44,894 nucleotides of DNA from Herpetosiphonaceae bacterium (GTDB lineage: Bacteria > Chloroflexota > Chloroflexia > Chloroflexales > Kallotenuaceae): the NCBI GenBank assembly GCA_013821605.1, contig JACDGP010000036.1, positions 1 to 44,894 of the forward strand, in the 5' to 3' direction. The notes under the pieces were generated by a model that was not told the origin of the DNA, did no database searches, and was given only the letters and a program-made list of their open reading frames with translations. Position 1 is the stretch's first letter. The number at the start of each line of letters is the position of its first letter. Made by a program: the position numbers and the translations under genes. Shown piece after piece: positions 33,020 through 41,774 of this stretch.

Positions 33020-33989
33020 CGGACAGCCTAATCCGCAATTCGACGTGACGAGCTTGGGCGAAACCATGCTGCGGCTGAGTGTCCCACTTGGTATCCGGCT
33101 GGATGATGCTCGTGCTTTTGATGTTGAAGTGGGTGGCGCGGAAAGTAATGTGTGCTTGGCCTTGGCACGCTTGGGGCGGCGTTGCGGCTGGATCAGCCGC
33201 TTGCCTGACCACACCTTGGGTGGTGCCGTGTTGCGAGTCTTACGCGCCGATGGCGTGGATGTTTCGGCTGTGAAGCGTGTGCCAAACGAACGAGTTGGCA
33301 CGTATTTCATCGAGTATGCGACGCAACCACGCGCGATCCAGGTGATTTATGATCGCGCCGACTCGGCGGCGGCGCACATGAGCGTTGATGACGTGGACTG
33401 GGACTATCTGCTCAACACGCGTATGCTGCACTTGACGGGCATCACGGCGGCGCTGAGTGATAGCTGCTACGAGGTGTTGGTGCAGGTGATCAGGCGCGCT
33501 CGTACAGCCGGTGTGATGGTCAGCTTCGATGTGAATTATCGAGCCAAGCTATGGGATGCAGCAACGGCCGGTGCAAAACTTCGTCCGCTCGTGGCCAAAG
33601 CCGACATCTTGTTTTGCAAAAGTGCGGATGCCACGTTGCTGTTTGGCTGCGGAGGCGAGGCGCGCGAACTCATGTTGGGCTTGAAGGCACTCACGCGGGC
33701 GCACGCAATCTTTTGTACCTTTAGCGAGCGAGGTGCGGCGCTGTTGATCGGTGAGGAGTTCATTGCACAGCCTGCGCTGCCGGTGCAGATCGTGGATCGT
33801 ATTGGTAGCGGCGATGCGTTTGCTGCGGGCGCTTTAGATGGGGTGTTGGACGGTGACTTACGGGATGGCCTGCGGCGCGGGGTGGCATTGGCGGCGATCG
33901 CACTGGCACAACATGGTGATCGGGTGCTCACGTCACGTGCCGAGTTGAAGGCGGTCATGGCGCAAGAGCGGCATGATGTAGCAAGGTAA
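33012..33989 (+). CDS. kdgK: 2-keto-3-deoxygluconate kinase (PfkB family)
   Basis: A 325-residue sugar kinase of the PfkB/ribokinase family. VTSLGETMLRLSVP is the N-terminal strand, VGGAESNVCLALARLG the substrate-side motif, and DRIGSGDAFAAGAL the C-terminal PfkB signature with the catalytic Asp. The ALIR-type lid and length match KDG kinases; the aldolase gene that follows supports KDG as substrate, giving KDPG. The start is placed at the ATG at 33012, overlapping the lactonase by 8 bp; an ATG two codons earlier is equally possible. Confidence 0.88.
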   Translation: MSNGQPNPQFDVTSLGETMLRLSVPLGIRLDDARAFDVEVGGAESNVCLALARLGRRCGWISRLPDHTLGGAVLRVLRADGVDVSAVKRVPNERVGTYFIEYATQPRAIQVIYDRADSAAAHMSVDDVDWDYLLNTRMLHLTGITAALSDSCYEVLVQVIRRARTAGVMVSFDVNYRAKLWDAATAGAKLRPLVAKADILFCKSADATLLFGCGGEARELMLGLKALTRAHAIFCTFSERGAALLIGEEFIAQPALPVQIVDRIGSGDAFAAGALDGVLDGDLRDGLRRGVALAAIALAQHGDRVLTSRAELKAVMAQERHDVAR

Positions 33990-33996
33990 AGATTAT

Positions 33997-34632
33997 ATGT
34001 CAGCGATTCAGGAAGTCCTTACGCATAAGATTGTAGCGGTCGTACGCCTTGACGACTACCGGCGGGCGGTCGATGTCGCAAAAGCACTATGCAGCGGCGG
34101 CGTATCGGTGCTGGAGTTTACCCTCACGGGCAAGGGTGCGATCGACGCTGTGTCTACGGTGCGGCACGCTTTAGGTGATGCCGTCTGTGTGGGCGTGGGC
34201 ACGGTATTAAAGGTCGAAGACGCACAGGCGGCGATTGAGGCCGGCGCACAGTTTGTGGTGACGCCAGCCGTGCGCAAGCCGGTCATTGCGGCCTGTGTTA
34301 ATCGCAATACGTTGGTCTTGTCGGGCGGTTTTACGCCTACTGAACTGCTGGAAGCGTACGAGGCTGGCTCAGAGTTGGTGAAGTTGTTTCCGGCGCAACA
34401 AGGTGGTCCACGCTATCTTAAAGATGTGTTGGCACCCCTGCCTTTTCTGAAGCTTGTGCCGACCGGTGGTGTCAGTGCTGAGAACGCGCATGAGTACTTG
34501 GCGGCGGGGGCTGTCGCGGTGGGCATTGGTGGCAATCTCGTCTCGAATAAGCTGGTCGCAGCCGGTGCGTTTGATCAGATCACTGCAGTAGCACGCGCAT
34601 GTGTGGCAGCGGTGGAGGGATCAGCACGGTAG
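33997..34632 (+). CDS. eda: KDPG/KDPGal aldolase (Eda family)
   Basis: A 211-residue class I aldolase that splits 2-keto-3-deoxy-6-phosphogluconate (or the galacto form) into pyruvate and glyceraldehyde-3-phosphate. The catalytic Glu lies in [13 protein letters not shown], the Schiff-base Lys in [12 protein letters not shown], and the phosphate-binding stretch is PTGGVSAEN ... VGIGGNLV. It ends the eight-gene plus operon and starts 7 bp after the kinase stop. It is convergent with tyrA. Confidence 0.92.
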   Translation: MSAIQEVLTHKIVAVVRLDDYRRAVDVAKALCSGGVSVLEFTLTGKGAIDAVSTVRHALGDAVCVGVGTVLKVEDAQAAIEAGAQFVVTPAVRKPVIAACVNRNTLVLSGGFTPTELLEAYEAGSELVKLFPAQQGGPRYLKDVLAPLPFLKLVPTGGVSAENAHEYLAAGAVAVGIGGNLVSNKLVAAGAFDQITAVARACVAAVEGSAR

Positions 34633-34644
34633 TAGTTCCTACCG
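34627..34644. terminator. Small hairpin spanning the eda and tyrA stop codons
   Basis: CGGTAG and CTACCG form a 6-bp stem with a 6-base loop, covering both stop codons of the convergent pair. It is short and lacks a T-run, so terminator activity is only a possibility. Confidence 0.3.
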
Positions 34645-35544
34645 CCCTGCGTCTGGGTCTGCCGTGCCAAAGTGATCATTCCAGGTCGTCGCGGCCTGCT
34701 CCAATTTCTGACGCAGCGCCACTTCATCGCCTGCTGCAATCTGTTGAGCCAGTTTATCTAGTTGTTCCTGCATCGCACGGAGCGCAGTGACAATGCCGTG
34801 AGGATTGGTGAGCAGCACGTCGAGCCACATCGGAACGTTATCGGTTGCCTTTTTGGTGCTTTCTCGAAAACCACCCGCAGCTACTGCCCAGGCAAGGCTA
34901 CCACCAGCAGCTTGAGCAGCATCGATCAATGCGAGCGGTAGCAGGCGCGGCAAGTGGCTGATCAGTGCAACCACCTGGTCATGCTGTACCGCGTCGAGAA
35001 CCAAGGGACGAGCGCCGATGGCCAGCACGAGATCTTCTACGAAAGCTTGGGTTGTGAACGAGGTATGTGCCGTCGGCGTCAGGATAAATATTTTGTCTCG
35101 GAACACCTGGGCATCGGCATGCTCAAGCCCCGAGGTGTTCTTGCCGCTCATTGGATGCCCGCCCATGGCCTGAACGTGGGTCGGGAGGGCATTCATCGCG
35201 CTGACGATCTGTTCTTTCGTCCCACCGACATCCAGCACAATGGCACCAGGCTTTATCGCCGGACCAATCTGCCGCAGGATAGCGACGATTTGGCGTACAG
35301 GAGTTGCAAGCACGATCAGGTCGGCATCGGCAACGACCGGGTGCAGCAAGGTGACACCTACGTCAATCAATCCGCGATCCAAAGCATCAGCAAGGATGCC
35401 GCGATCGGTATCGACACCTAGGACTTCGGCATATAATCCGTTGAGCTTAAGCGCAGCAGCCAATGAGCCGCCGATCAGTCCTAGGCCTACAATGATGGCC
35501 CGCTGGCCTAGCGGTCCGCGCAGTTGCGCTTCATTTTGGTTCAT
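34639..35544 (-). CDS. tyrA: Prephenate dehydrogenase
   Basis: A 301-residue TyrA that makes 4-hydroxyphenylpyruvate for tyrosine synthesis. The NAD loop is IVGLGLIGGSLAAALK, followed by VDTD (acidic, NAD-type); the catalytic-site segments are GGHPMSGKNTSGLEHA and SHLPRLLPLALIDAA, and the last helical domain has AAGGFRESTK. There is no chorismate mutase or ACT domain, so it is the monofunctional short form. It lies 45 bp after the pheA stop and is probably co-transcribed with it. Confidence 0.93.
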   Translation of the reverse strand: MNQNEAQLRGPLGQRAIIVGLGLIGGSLAAALKLNGLYAEVLGVDTDRGILADALDRGLIDVGVTLLHPVVADADLIVLATPVRQIVAILRQIGPAIKPGAIVLDVGGTKEQIVSAMNALPTHVQAMGGHPMSGKNTSGLEHADAQVFRDKIFILTPTAHTSFTTQAFVEDLVLAIGARPLVLDAVQHDQVVALISHLPRLLPLALIDAAQAAGGSLAWAVAAGGFRESTKKATDNVPMWLDVLLTNPHGIVTALRAMQEQLDKLAQQIAAGDEVALRQKLEQAATTWNDHFGTADPDAGR

Positions 35545-35589
35545 CGTCGTCGGCTGGGGATCGCGGTGGCGGAATGGGTGGGCATGTTA

Positions 35590-36411
35590 CTAGGATAGAT
35601 CTTGGGGATATGAGCCTAGTACGCGCAGAAACGTTGATAGTTCCGCTAATTCGTGCAGCGCGGCCCGCACTGTTGGGCTGGCTTGACTACCTGCAAAGTC
35701 GAGATAAAAGAAATATTCCCAGCGGCGTCCGCGTAATGGCCTACTCTCAATCTTCGTCAGATTAATACCCCGCCCAGCGAAGACTGAGACCGCTTGGTAG
35801 AGTGCACCGGGAAGGTGGGGCAGCGAACAAACAATCGATGTTTTCGCCTGCTGATCTGCGGCCGGAATTAAGGCTTCACGGCTTAATATGAGAAAACGCG
35901 TGTAGTTTTCAACGTCATCATCGATGCCTTCCGCCAAAATGTGGAGATCATAGACCTCGGCAGCGCGACGGCTTGCAAGAGCGCCTGCATCCCATAGGTT
36001 CTCAGCCCGTAGGCGCCGCGCTCCGACGGTTGTGTCTGAAGTGGCCTCCAGTTCAACACCGAGCTGTGTGAGATAGTTGCTGCACTGCGCCAAGGGCTGG
36101 GGATGGCTGAGGACACGTTTGATGTCAGCAACTCGTACTCCGGGCAGTGCCAGCAAGCTGTTCTGCACATGATAGTTGAGTTCGCCAATAATGTGGAGGT
36201 GATACTCTAGTAATAGATCATAATTACTGTGTATGCTGCCAGCGAGTGAGTTCTCAATCGGCAGCATAGCTCGTTCGGCGAGACCTTCCTGCACGGCAAT
36301 GAAGATCGCTTCGACCGATGCGCAATGGACCGGCTCCATGTCATGCTGCCGGTACTGGAGCGCAGACCCTTCGCTATGGGAGCCAGGCTGCCCGAGGAAA
36401 GCGATACGCAT
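35590..36411 (-). CDS. pheA: Prephenate dehydratase
   Basis: A 273-residue PheA that forms phenylpyruvate. The periplasmic-binding-like catalytic domain starts with FLGQPGSHSEGSA and contains MLPIENSLAGSIHSNYDLL and the catalytic NYTRFLIL (TRF) motif. A C-terminal ACT domain (about residues 195-270, with PGALYQAVSVFAGRGINLTKIESRP) should bind phenylalanine for feedback control. No chorismate mutase is fused. The ATG at 36411 follows a leader with inverted repeats upstream. Confidence 0.94.
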   Translation of the reverse strand: MRIAFLGQPGSHSEGSALQYRQHDMEPVHCASVEAIFIAVQEGLAERAMLPIENSLAGSIHSNYDLLLEYHLHIIGELNYHVQNSLLALPGVRVADIKRVLSHPQPLAQCSNYLTQLGVELEATSDTTVGARRLRAENLWDAGALASRRAAEVYDLHILAEGIDDDVENYTRFLILSREALIPAADQQAKTSIVCSLPHLPGALYQAVSVFAGRGINLTKIESRPLRGRRWEYFFYLDFAGSQASPTVRAALHELAELSTFLRVLGSYPQDLS

Positions 36412-36443
36412 CTACATGCTCTCAGTGCGTGGATGTTGGGAAG

Positions 36444-36473
36444 ATACACAATCCAACAGGGTAATTTGTGTAT
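36444..36473. promoter_or_regulatory. Operator-like inverted repeat upstream of pheA
   Basis: ATACACAA and TTGTGTAT are perfect complements separated by 14 bases, about 30 bases upstream of the pheA ATG. A second small inverted repeat, GTCGTA-CAA-TACGAC, lies at 36523-36537. Both are in the 188-bp divergent region between pheA and the membrane protein gene. They suit a dimeric regulator; no RNA leader resembling a T-box was recognised. Confidence 0.4.
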
Positions 36474-36599
36474 TGTAGCATGTGTAGACGTAATAGCTGC
36501 CGGCGCAGTGTATATCGTAATTGTCGTACAATACGACCAGCGAGTCACCGGCACAAGCCACTTAACAGTCGCGAGGCTACGATTGTGGATAAGGAGCGT

Positions 36600-37100
36600 A
36601 TGGAAGCAGATTACCGGCAGCCAAAGCGTTTGAACGAGATGGACGACCTACGAGATATGGGACGCTTCCCGGTGCCGATCTACGTCGGTGCTACCGGCAA
36701 TATCTTAGCGACACTCGTACTAACTTATATGGTTCAAGGGCGCTACAAAGAACACTACGCATTGCCGGTATGGGCGTTGACTATCATCTCTTGCAACCTC
36801 CTGCCGGTCGTTGCCCTCCGGTCGCAAATGGACGAAACGACCCACTATCCGTTGATCGAAGAAATGGACTTCGTGGCTGACCAGCACAAGTTCTCGACCT
36901 GGGTTTATGCGATTGCGTCGGCTAACATGCTTGTCTGGATTCTGTTGGCTTGGACAATCTGGAGCTATCGCCGCTCACCTGGGACTTTGGTGGGCATGCT
37001 AGGCGTTGCTTTTGTGTGCACCTTCTTTCCTGCGTGGATGCGCTTGTTCCGTTTTGAGGAGGCAGGAACGTCGGTTCCCAAACGTAGCGAGATCTGGTAG
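36600..37100 (+). CDS. Small integral membrane protein of unknown function
   Basis: A protein of about 166 residues with four predicted membrane segments: around VPIYVGATGNILATLVLTYMV, ALPVWALTIISCNLLPVVAL, VYAIASANMLVWILLAWTIW and LVGMLGVAFVCTFFPAW. The N-terminus is charged and probably cytoplasmic, as are the last 20 residues. I do not recognise the family. The start is unsure: the ATG at 36600 has AAGGAG only three bases away, while the GTG at 36585 has GAGG at a better distance and would add five residues. It stands alone between divergent pheA and the amidase gene. Confidence 0.6.
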   Translation: MEADYRQPKRLNEMDDLRDMGRFPVPIYVGATGNILATLVLTYMVQGRYKEHYALPVWALTIISCNLLPVVALRSQMDETTHYPLIEEMDFVADQHKFSTWVYAIASANMLVWILLAWTIWSYRRSPGTLVGMLGVAFVCTFFPAWMRLFRFEEAGTSVPKRSEIW

Positions 37101-37152
37101 CGCCTTGGTGCTAGTCGCACCACCCGCCTGACGCTCGCACGAGGATTTACCA

Positions 37153-38457
37153 TTGCCCACCTATCCCACACAGCTTGCTGAGATCACGACCGCCTTGTGC
37201 AGTGGCAGGTTGGAGCTTGATGTGTATGTTGATGCTCTATGTGATCGTATCGAAGCGCTTGAGCCCGATGTACAAGCGTTGCTGCCGGAGCCAGAGCGTC
37301 GTGCGCGCTTGCAGCGAGAGGCGGGATCTCTCCGCCAGCGCTACCCGGCGCCGGCGGAACGGCCTCCCCTCTATGGTATCCCGGTGGGCGTCAAAGATAT
37401 CTTTCGGGTTGATGGCTTTCCGACCCGGGCAGGTTCGCAACTACCTTCAGAACTGTTTATGGGTCCAGAAGCAGCGAGTGTGTCAACACTGCGTGCCGCA
37501 GGAGCACTCATTCTTGGTAAAACTGTTTCGACTGAGTTCGCCTACTTTGAACCGGGGCCGACGCGCAATCCTGTCAACCTTGACCATACACCGGGCGGAT
37601 CGAGTAGTGGGTCAGCTGCCGCAGTTGCGGCGGGTTTCTGTCCGCTGGCCGTGGGTACGCAGACGGTTGGCTCGGTAATCCGCCCAGCGGCGTATTGCGG
37701 AATCGTGGGCTATAAGCCGAGCTATGGGCGCATTCCGACCAGTGGGGTCATTCCTTTTTCGACATCGGCAGACCACATAGGCTTGTTTGCGCAAGATGTT
37801 GAGGGCCTTGATCTCGCTGCATCGTTGCTCTGCACGGGTTGGGAGCGACTAGCTTCGCACGGGACCGCACTGCCGGTCCTCGGGGTTCCCACAGGGCCAT
37901 ATCTTGCACAGGCGTCGGCTGAGGCGCTCGCGGCGTTCGAGACGCAACTAGCAAGGCTCGCTGCTGCCGGCTATATGATACGGCATATACCTGTCTTCGA
38001 TGATATTGCTGCGATCACGCTGCGCCATCAGCAGCTTATTTTTGCAGAGATGGCGGCCGTTCATGCGGACTGGTTCCCGCGCTACCAGGAGTTGTACCGG
38101 CCACGTACTGCGGGTGCGATCCATGATGGTCAGGCGGTGCGACCCGAAGAAGCGGCTGCCGGGCAGGCATCACAGCAACTGCTACGTCGTCAGTTAGAGG
38201 CGCAGATGGCTGAGACCGGTGTTGATCTCTGGATCACGCCAGCCGCGATCGGTCCTGCTCCGGTTGGTATCGAGCGTACTGGCGACCCGGCCATGAATCT
38301 GCCGTGGACGCACGCCGGCTTGCCGACGTTGACTCTTCCGGCCGGCTTTGCCGCAGACGGCCTGCCCCTCGGTCTCCAATGTAGTGCCAGGTTCATGGCC
38401 GACGAGCGATTGATCGCGTGGGCAGCGCCGTTGGCTGAGTCATTAGCTTTGGTTTGA
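37153..38457 (+). CDS. Amidase (amidase signature family)
   Basis: A 434-residue amidase with the Ser-cisSer-Lys triad: Lys81 in PVGVKDIF, the cis-Ser150 in TPGGSSSGSAAAVAAG and the nucleophile Ser174 in TQTVGSVIRPAAYCG. The VIRPAAYCG form differs from the GatA type (SIRxPA), so this is a general amidohydrolase rather than the glutamyl-tRNA amidotransferase subunit. It starts with TTG at 37153, supported by GAGG eight bases upstream. Its 3' end overlaps the convergent oxidoreductase gene by 15 bp. The substrate is unknown. Confidence 0.9.
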   Translation: MPTYPTQLAEITTALCSGRLELDVYVDALCDRIEALEPDVQALLPEPERRARLQREAGSLRQRYPAPAERPPLYGIPVGVKDIFRVDGFPTRAGSQLPSELFMGPEAASVSTLRAAGALILGKTVSTEFAYFEPGPTRNPVNLDHTPGGSSSGSAAAVAAGFCPLAVGTQTVGSVIRPAAYCGIVGYKPSYGRIPTSGVIPFSTSADHIGLFAQDVEGLDLAASLLCTGWERLASHGTALPVLGVPTGPYLAQASAEALAAFETQLARLAAAGYMIRHIPVFDDIAAITLRHQQLIFAEMAAVHADWFPRYQELYRPRTAGAIHDGQAVRPEEAAAGQASQQLLRRQLEAQMAETGVDLWITPAAIGPAPVGIERTGDPAMNLPWTHAGLPTLTLPAGFAADGLPLGLQCSARFMADERLIAWAAPLAESLALV

Positions 38458-39453
38458 GCCAGCGGCCAAAAAGCCGCGGGAATGGAGCCCAGCCGCCCGG
38501 TAGACGGCATCGATCACCTGCATGTTCTTGACTGCATCGGTCGCACTCGTCGGGACCGGCGTACCGATCCGGACGGCATCAGCGAAGGCGCGTAGCTGGT
38601 AGGCATAGCTCGGCAGACCTTCCACATGTTCGTGGCGATCACCATGGAGCCCCCGTACGATGATGTGGTTGTATAGGTGCGGCAAAAATGGAAAGGTGAC
38701 GTGCAGCTTCCCGACTGTCCCGTGCACTGTGGCCGACAAGCGCAAGAGCCGCGTGGAGAGCAGCGCACATACCATGTGAGCGGTCCGGCCATCCGCGAAC
38801 CGGAAATTGGCGGCCATGTATCTGTCAACGTTGGGTCGTATGAGTCGTGGCTGGGCCTGGATGACCTCCGGCTCCGAGTCCGCAAGGTAGCGTATAAGGT
38901 TGATGGCATAGCAGCCAACATCCATCGTCGCGCCACCGCCGAGCTCATAGCGGTACTGAATGCTATTTGGCCGGAGCAGCGGGACACCAAACTCTGCGTC
39001 GAGGTGCATGACGTGGCCAATCTCGCCGCTATCAATGATCGTCTTGAGCCGATGTGCGAGTGGGTGGTAACGGTAGTGGAAAGCCTCCATTACCACACGG
39101 CCGGTTGCATGTGCGACACGCGCTACTTCGGTGGCCTCCAGTGCATTCGCGGCCAGGGGTTTCTCGCATAACACATGCTTGCCAGCCTGTAATGCTTTGA
39201 TCGTCCAAGCGGCATGCAAGCTATTCGGGAGCGGCAGGTAGATCGCGTCGATCGCGGGATCGGCAATGAGGGCGGTGTAGGACGCATGCACGTGTGCAAT
39301 ACCATAGCGGCCAGCAAAGCGGCGGGCTCGTGCTGGGTCGCGCGCTGCTACAGCTGCTATCTCGACATCAGCCATGCGACGACTTGGCCGTACCAGCGCA
39401 ACCGCCGCGAGTGGAGCCGCACCGAGAACTCCGATCCGTAATGCCGAGCGCAT
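38443..39453 (-). CDS. Gfo/Idh/MocA family oxidoreductase
   Basis: A 336-residue NAD(P)-dependent oxidoreductase. The Rossmann start is LRIGVLGAAPLAAVALV, where the usual GxGxxG is relaxed, and the catalytic-site motif VLCEKPLAANALEA contains the conserved EKP. The substrate domain holds EAFHYRYHPL and GGATMDVGCYAINLIRYL. Such enzymes act on cyclic polyols or sugars. The ATG at 39453 has GGAGG eight bases upstream; a longer in-frame start at 39495 lacks one. Its stop lies inside the end of the amidase gene. Confidence 0.88.
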   Translation of the reverse strand: MRSALRIGVLGAAPLAAVALVRPSRRMADVEIAAVAARDPARARRFAGRYGIAHVHASYTALIADPAIDAIYLPLPNSLHAAWTIKALQAGKHVLCEKPLAANALEATEVARVAHATGRVVMEAFHYRYHPLAHRLKTIIDSGEIGHVMHLDAEFGVPLLRPNSIQYRYELGGGATMDVGCYAINLIRYLADSEPEVIQAQPRLIRPNVDRYMAANFRFADGRTAHMVCALLSTRLLRLSATVHGTVGKLHVTFPFLPHLYNHIIVRGLHGDRHEHVEGLPSYAYQLRAFADAVRIGTPVPTSATDAVKNMQVIDAVYRAAGLHSRGFLAAGSNQS

Positions 39454-39538
39454 GTTTTGCTTCCTCCTATGGTACACTCTCGCCAGGTGCCTCATACCAA
39501 ATTGGCACTACGATCCGTCACTGTTGAAAGGCACGGGT

Positions 39539-40030
39539 ATGCTTGCGCCCCAGCGACCGATGAATCGAGCCGAGCGCCTTGTCGCTCGTTTTCTGGTCTC
39601 CCGTTTTGGCCACTGGTTCGGTCTATACGTACTACCCCGAATTGATCGCCCACTCCTGCGTTTGTCTCGCGGGCGCTTTAGCATGTCGCCGGGCCAACCA
39701 ATTCTGCTGCTGATGAGCACCGGGGCGAAGAGCGGACGGCGCCGTGGCACGCCGCTCTTGTTCCTCCCGGATAGTGATCGCATTATCGTACTGGCCTCGA
39801 ATGGCGGGCTCGACCGTCATCCGGCATGGTACTACAATGTGCGGGCGCATCCGCAGGTCACGGTCTACCGGGCGGGCAGCATCAAGAGCTACGTGGCACG
39901 CGAAGCACATGATCCAGAGCGGGCGGAGTTGTGGCGCAAGGCCATGGATTACTACCTTGGCTTTGCGTTGTATGAGCAATGGACCAAGCGGCAGATCCCA
40001 GTGATCGTGCTAGAGCCGCATGAGGCATAA
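39539..40030 (+). CDS. Nitroreductase/deazaflavin-dependent oxidoreductase family protein (DUF385/Ddn-like)
   Basis: A 163-residue split-barrel protein of the family that includes Mycobacterium Ddn, which uses coenzyme F420. Recognisable parts are LLLMSTGAKSGRRRGTPLLFL, VLASNGGLDRHPAWYYNVRAHPQVTVY and EAHDPERAELWRKAM, the normal order of the family. The ATG at 39539 follows GAAAGG by eight bases. Use of F420 here is inferred from the family; other members bind FMN or haem-related cofactors. It is divergent from the Gfo-type gene and convergent with osmC. Confidence 0.87.
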   Translation: MLAPQRPMNRAERLVARFLVSRFGHWFGLYVLPRIDRPLLRLSRGRFSMSPGQPILLLMSTGAKSGRRRGTPLLFLPDSDRIIVLASNGGLDRHPAWYYNVRAHPQVTVYRAGSIKSYVAREAHDPERAELWRKAMDYYLGFALYEQWTKRQIPVIVLEPHEA

Positions 40031-40055
40031 GGCGAGCTGATCAACCAACCCCGGC

Positions 40056-40088
40056 GGACGTGGCAAGCTTAGCAAGCTTGCCATGTCC
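40056..40088. terminator. Bidirectional terminator-like hairpin
   Basis: GGACGTGGCAAGCTT pairs with AAGCTTGCCATGTCC over 15 positions with one mismatch (a G-U pair in one RNA), leaving a 3-base loop AGC. It lies between the convergent nitroreductase-family and osmC genes. Confidence 0.7.
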
Positions 40089-40095
40089 ATGCTGT

Positions 40096-40521
40096 CTACA
40101 TCAGTGTTGCGTCCAGAGTGATTGCAAGCCCGTTGCGGAGCAGGTTTGACACGGGACATTTCTTCTCAGCCTCTTCGGCAAAGCGTTTGAAGGCTGCCTC
40201 GTCCACGCCCGGTACACGGCCGCGTGTCACGAGATGCATTTTGTTGATCGAGCCATTATCCAGCGTGATAGTCGCTTGCGTCTCGATCTCGTCCGGTACA
40301 TGACCCTGCTGGCTGAGATAGTTGGAAAAGGCCATGCTATAACAAGCCGCGTGCGCCGCCGCGATCAGCTCTTCCGGATTGGTACCTTTGGCGTTTTCGA
40401 AGCGCGTTGCATACGTAAAGGGTGTTGTTTGTAGTACGCCGCTTGGGCTGTCAATCTCGCCTTTACCACCTTTAATATCGCCGCGCCACACGCCAGTGGC
40501 AGTTCGTTCAATAGGGGCCAT
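40096..40521 (-). CDS. osmC: OsmC-type organic hydroperoxide reductase
   Basis: A 141-residue thiol peroxidase of the OsmC family, reducing organic hydroperoxides in the cytoplasm. The two redox cysteines are Cys60 in AAHAACYSMAFS and Cys122 in KKCPVSNLL. The N-terminus (ATGVWRGDIKGGKGEIDSPSG) matches the OsmC subgroup more than Ohr. The ATG has AGGAGG upstream. It is divergent from the next oxidoreductase gene across 165 bp, in which I saw no clear regulator site. Confidence 0.93.
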   Translation of the reverse strand: MAPIERTATGVWRGDIKGGKGEIDSPSGVLQTTPFTYATRFENAKGTNPEELIAAAHAACYSMAFSNYLSQQGHVPDEIETQATITLDNGSINKMHLVTRGRVPGVDEAAFKRFAEEAEKKCPVSNLLRNGLAITLDATLM

Positions 40522-40686
40522 TGTTGGTTTCCTCCTGCTTACGGACGCTCATCACGTCACGGTTTTGCCTGATTTCATAGCAGGAACAGCGCCTTGAAGT
40601 GCAAGCATGCCAGTTGTGGCGTTGCTCGAATTGGCGGATAATCGAGTTGCGCCCAAGGGAGCGCAGCATGAGGCTCAGGAGGTATC

Positions 40687-41703
40687 ATGACACCACTACG
40701 AGCAGTGTTGGTAGGCGCGGGCGCCATGGGTCGCAATTGGGCCAAAAATCTTGATGCCTCGCCCGAGGTTGAGTTGGCCGGTTGGGTAGATATTCAGCCT
40801 GGACTGGCCGCTCGGTCTGCCCAGGAGCTTGGACTTACTGGTGGCTATACAGGCGAGGATCTCGCTGACGCGCTTCGTGTCGTCCAGCCGGACTTTGTGG
40901 TCGATGTATCGATACCGGAAGCACACCACGGGGTTACACTCCAGGCCCTGGCGGCCAGTCTGCCCGTCCTAGGCGAAAAGCCGATGGCCGACACGATGGA
41001 GCATGCGCGCGAGATGGTTGCGGCGGCTGAGCAGGCGGGTAAGCTGTATATGGTGAGTCAGAGCCGGCGCTACCAAGCGGAGTTACAAGCCTTCCGCCGC
41101 CTGATCAAAGATCAGCTTGGTCCGCTGGGCATCCTCAACTCCGACTTTTACATCGGCGCGCATTTCGGCGGCTTCCGCGATGCTATGGCTAGTCCGTTGC
41201 TGTTGGATATGGCGATCCATACCTTTGATGCAGCCCGCTATCTGAGCGGGAGCGATCCGGTTGCAGTCTATTGTGAGGAGTTTAACCCGACCTGGAGTTG
41301 GTATACCGGCAATGCGTGCGCGACCGCGATCTTTGAGATGAGCGGTGGACTGCGCTATACCTACCGTGGCAGTTGGTGTAGTGAGGGACGGTCTACCTCC
41401 TGGGAAGGTGAGTGGCGAGCGGTCGGACCGCAGGGTACCGCTGTTTGGGATGGGACTGAGCCGCCTATTGCGGAGGTTGTGACCGGTAGTGGGGGCTTTC
41501 AGGCGGAAACGGAAACGTGTACCACTGCGCTGGAACAGAATCTGGCGCTGGGCATTGCCGGCTCCTTGCAGGATTTTGTCCAGGCCCTACGGACCGGTGC
41601 GACACCGATGGGCGAGTGCCACGATAACATCAAGAGCTTGGCGATGGTCTTTGGGGCAATTGAGTCGGTGCAAACCGGGCAGCGGGTGAGTATTCTCCAT
41701 TAG
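40687..41703 (+). CDS. Gfo/Idh/MocA family oxidoreductase
   Basis: A 338-residue NAD(P)-dependent sugar/polyol oxidoreductase. AVLVGAGAMGRNWAKNL is the Rossmann loop, VLGEKPMADTMEHA carries the EKP motif, and SPLLLDMAIHTFDAARYLSG contains the Asp/His pair of the active site. The C-terminal sheet includes FEMSGGLRYTYRGSWCSEG, a form seen in myo-inositol dehydrogenase-like members. AGGAGG lies five bases before the ATG. It is unlike the other Gfo-type protein in the window beyond the family core, so they are not recent duplicates. Confidence 0.9.
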   Translation: MTPLRAVLVGAGAMGRNWAKNLDASPEVELAGWVDIQPGLAARSAQELGLTGGYTGEDLADALRVVQPDFVVDVSIPEAHHGVTLQALAASLPVLGEKPMADTMEHAREMVAAAEQAGKLYMVSQSRRYQAELQAFRRLIKDQLGPLGILNSDFYIGAHFGGFRDAMASPLLLDMAIHTFDAARYLSGSDPVAVYCEEFNPTWSWYTGNACATAIFEMSGGLRYTYRGSWCSEGRSTSWEGEWRAVGPQGTAVWDGTEPPIAEVVTGSGGFQAETETCTTALEQNLALGIAGSLQDFVQALRTGATPMGECHDNIKSLAMVFGAIESVQTGQRVSILH

Positions 41704-41774
41704 CAATGTTAATGACATGCTTAGGTGGCGGAGACACGAATCAATCTTGTGAACGAATACCCGTGGAGGTCTCC

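Noticed and set aside
36412-36600. T-box or other riboswitch before pheA
   Set aside because: No T-box consensus or terminator/antiterminator pair was visible; only short inverted repeats suited to protein binding.
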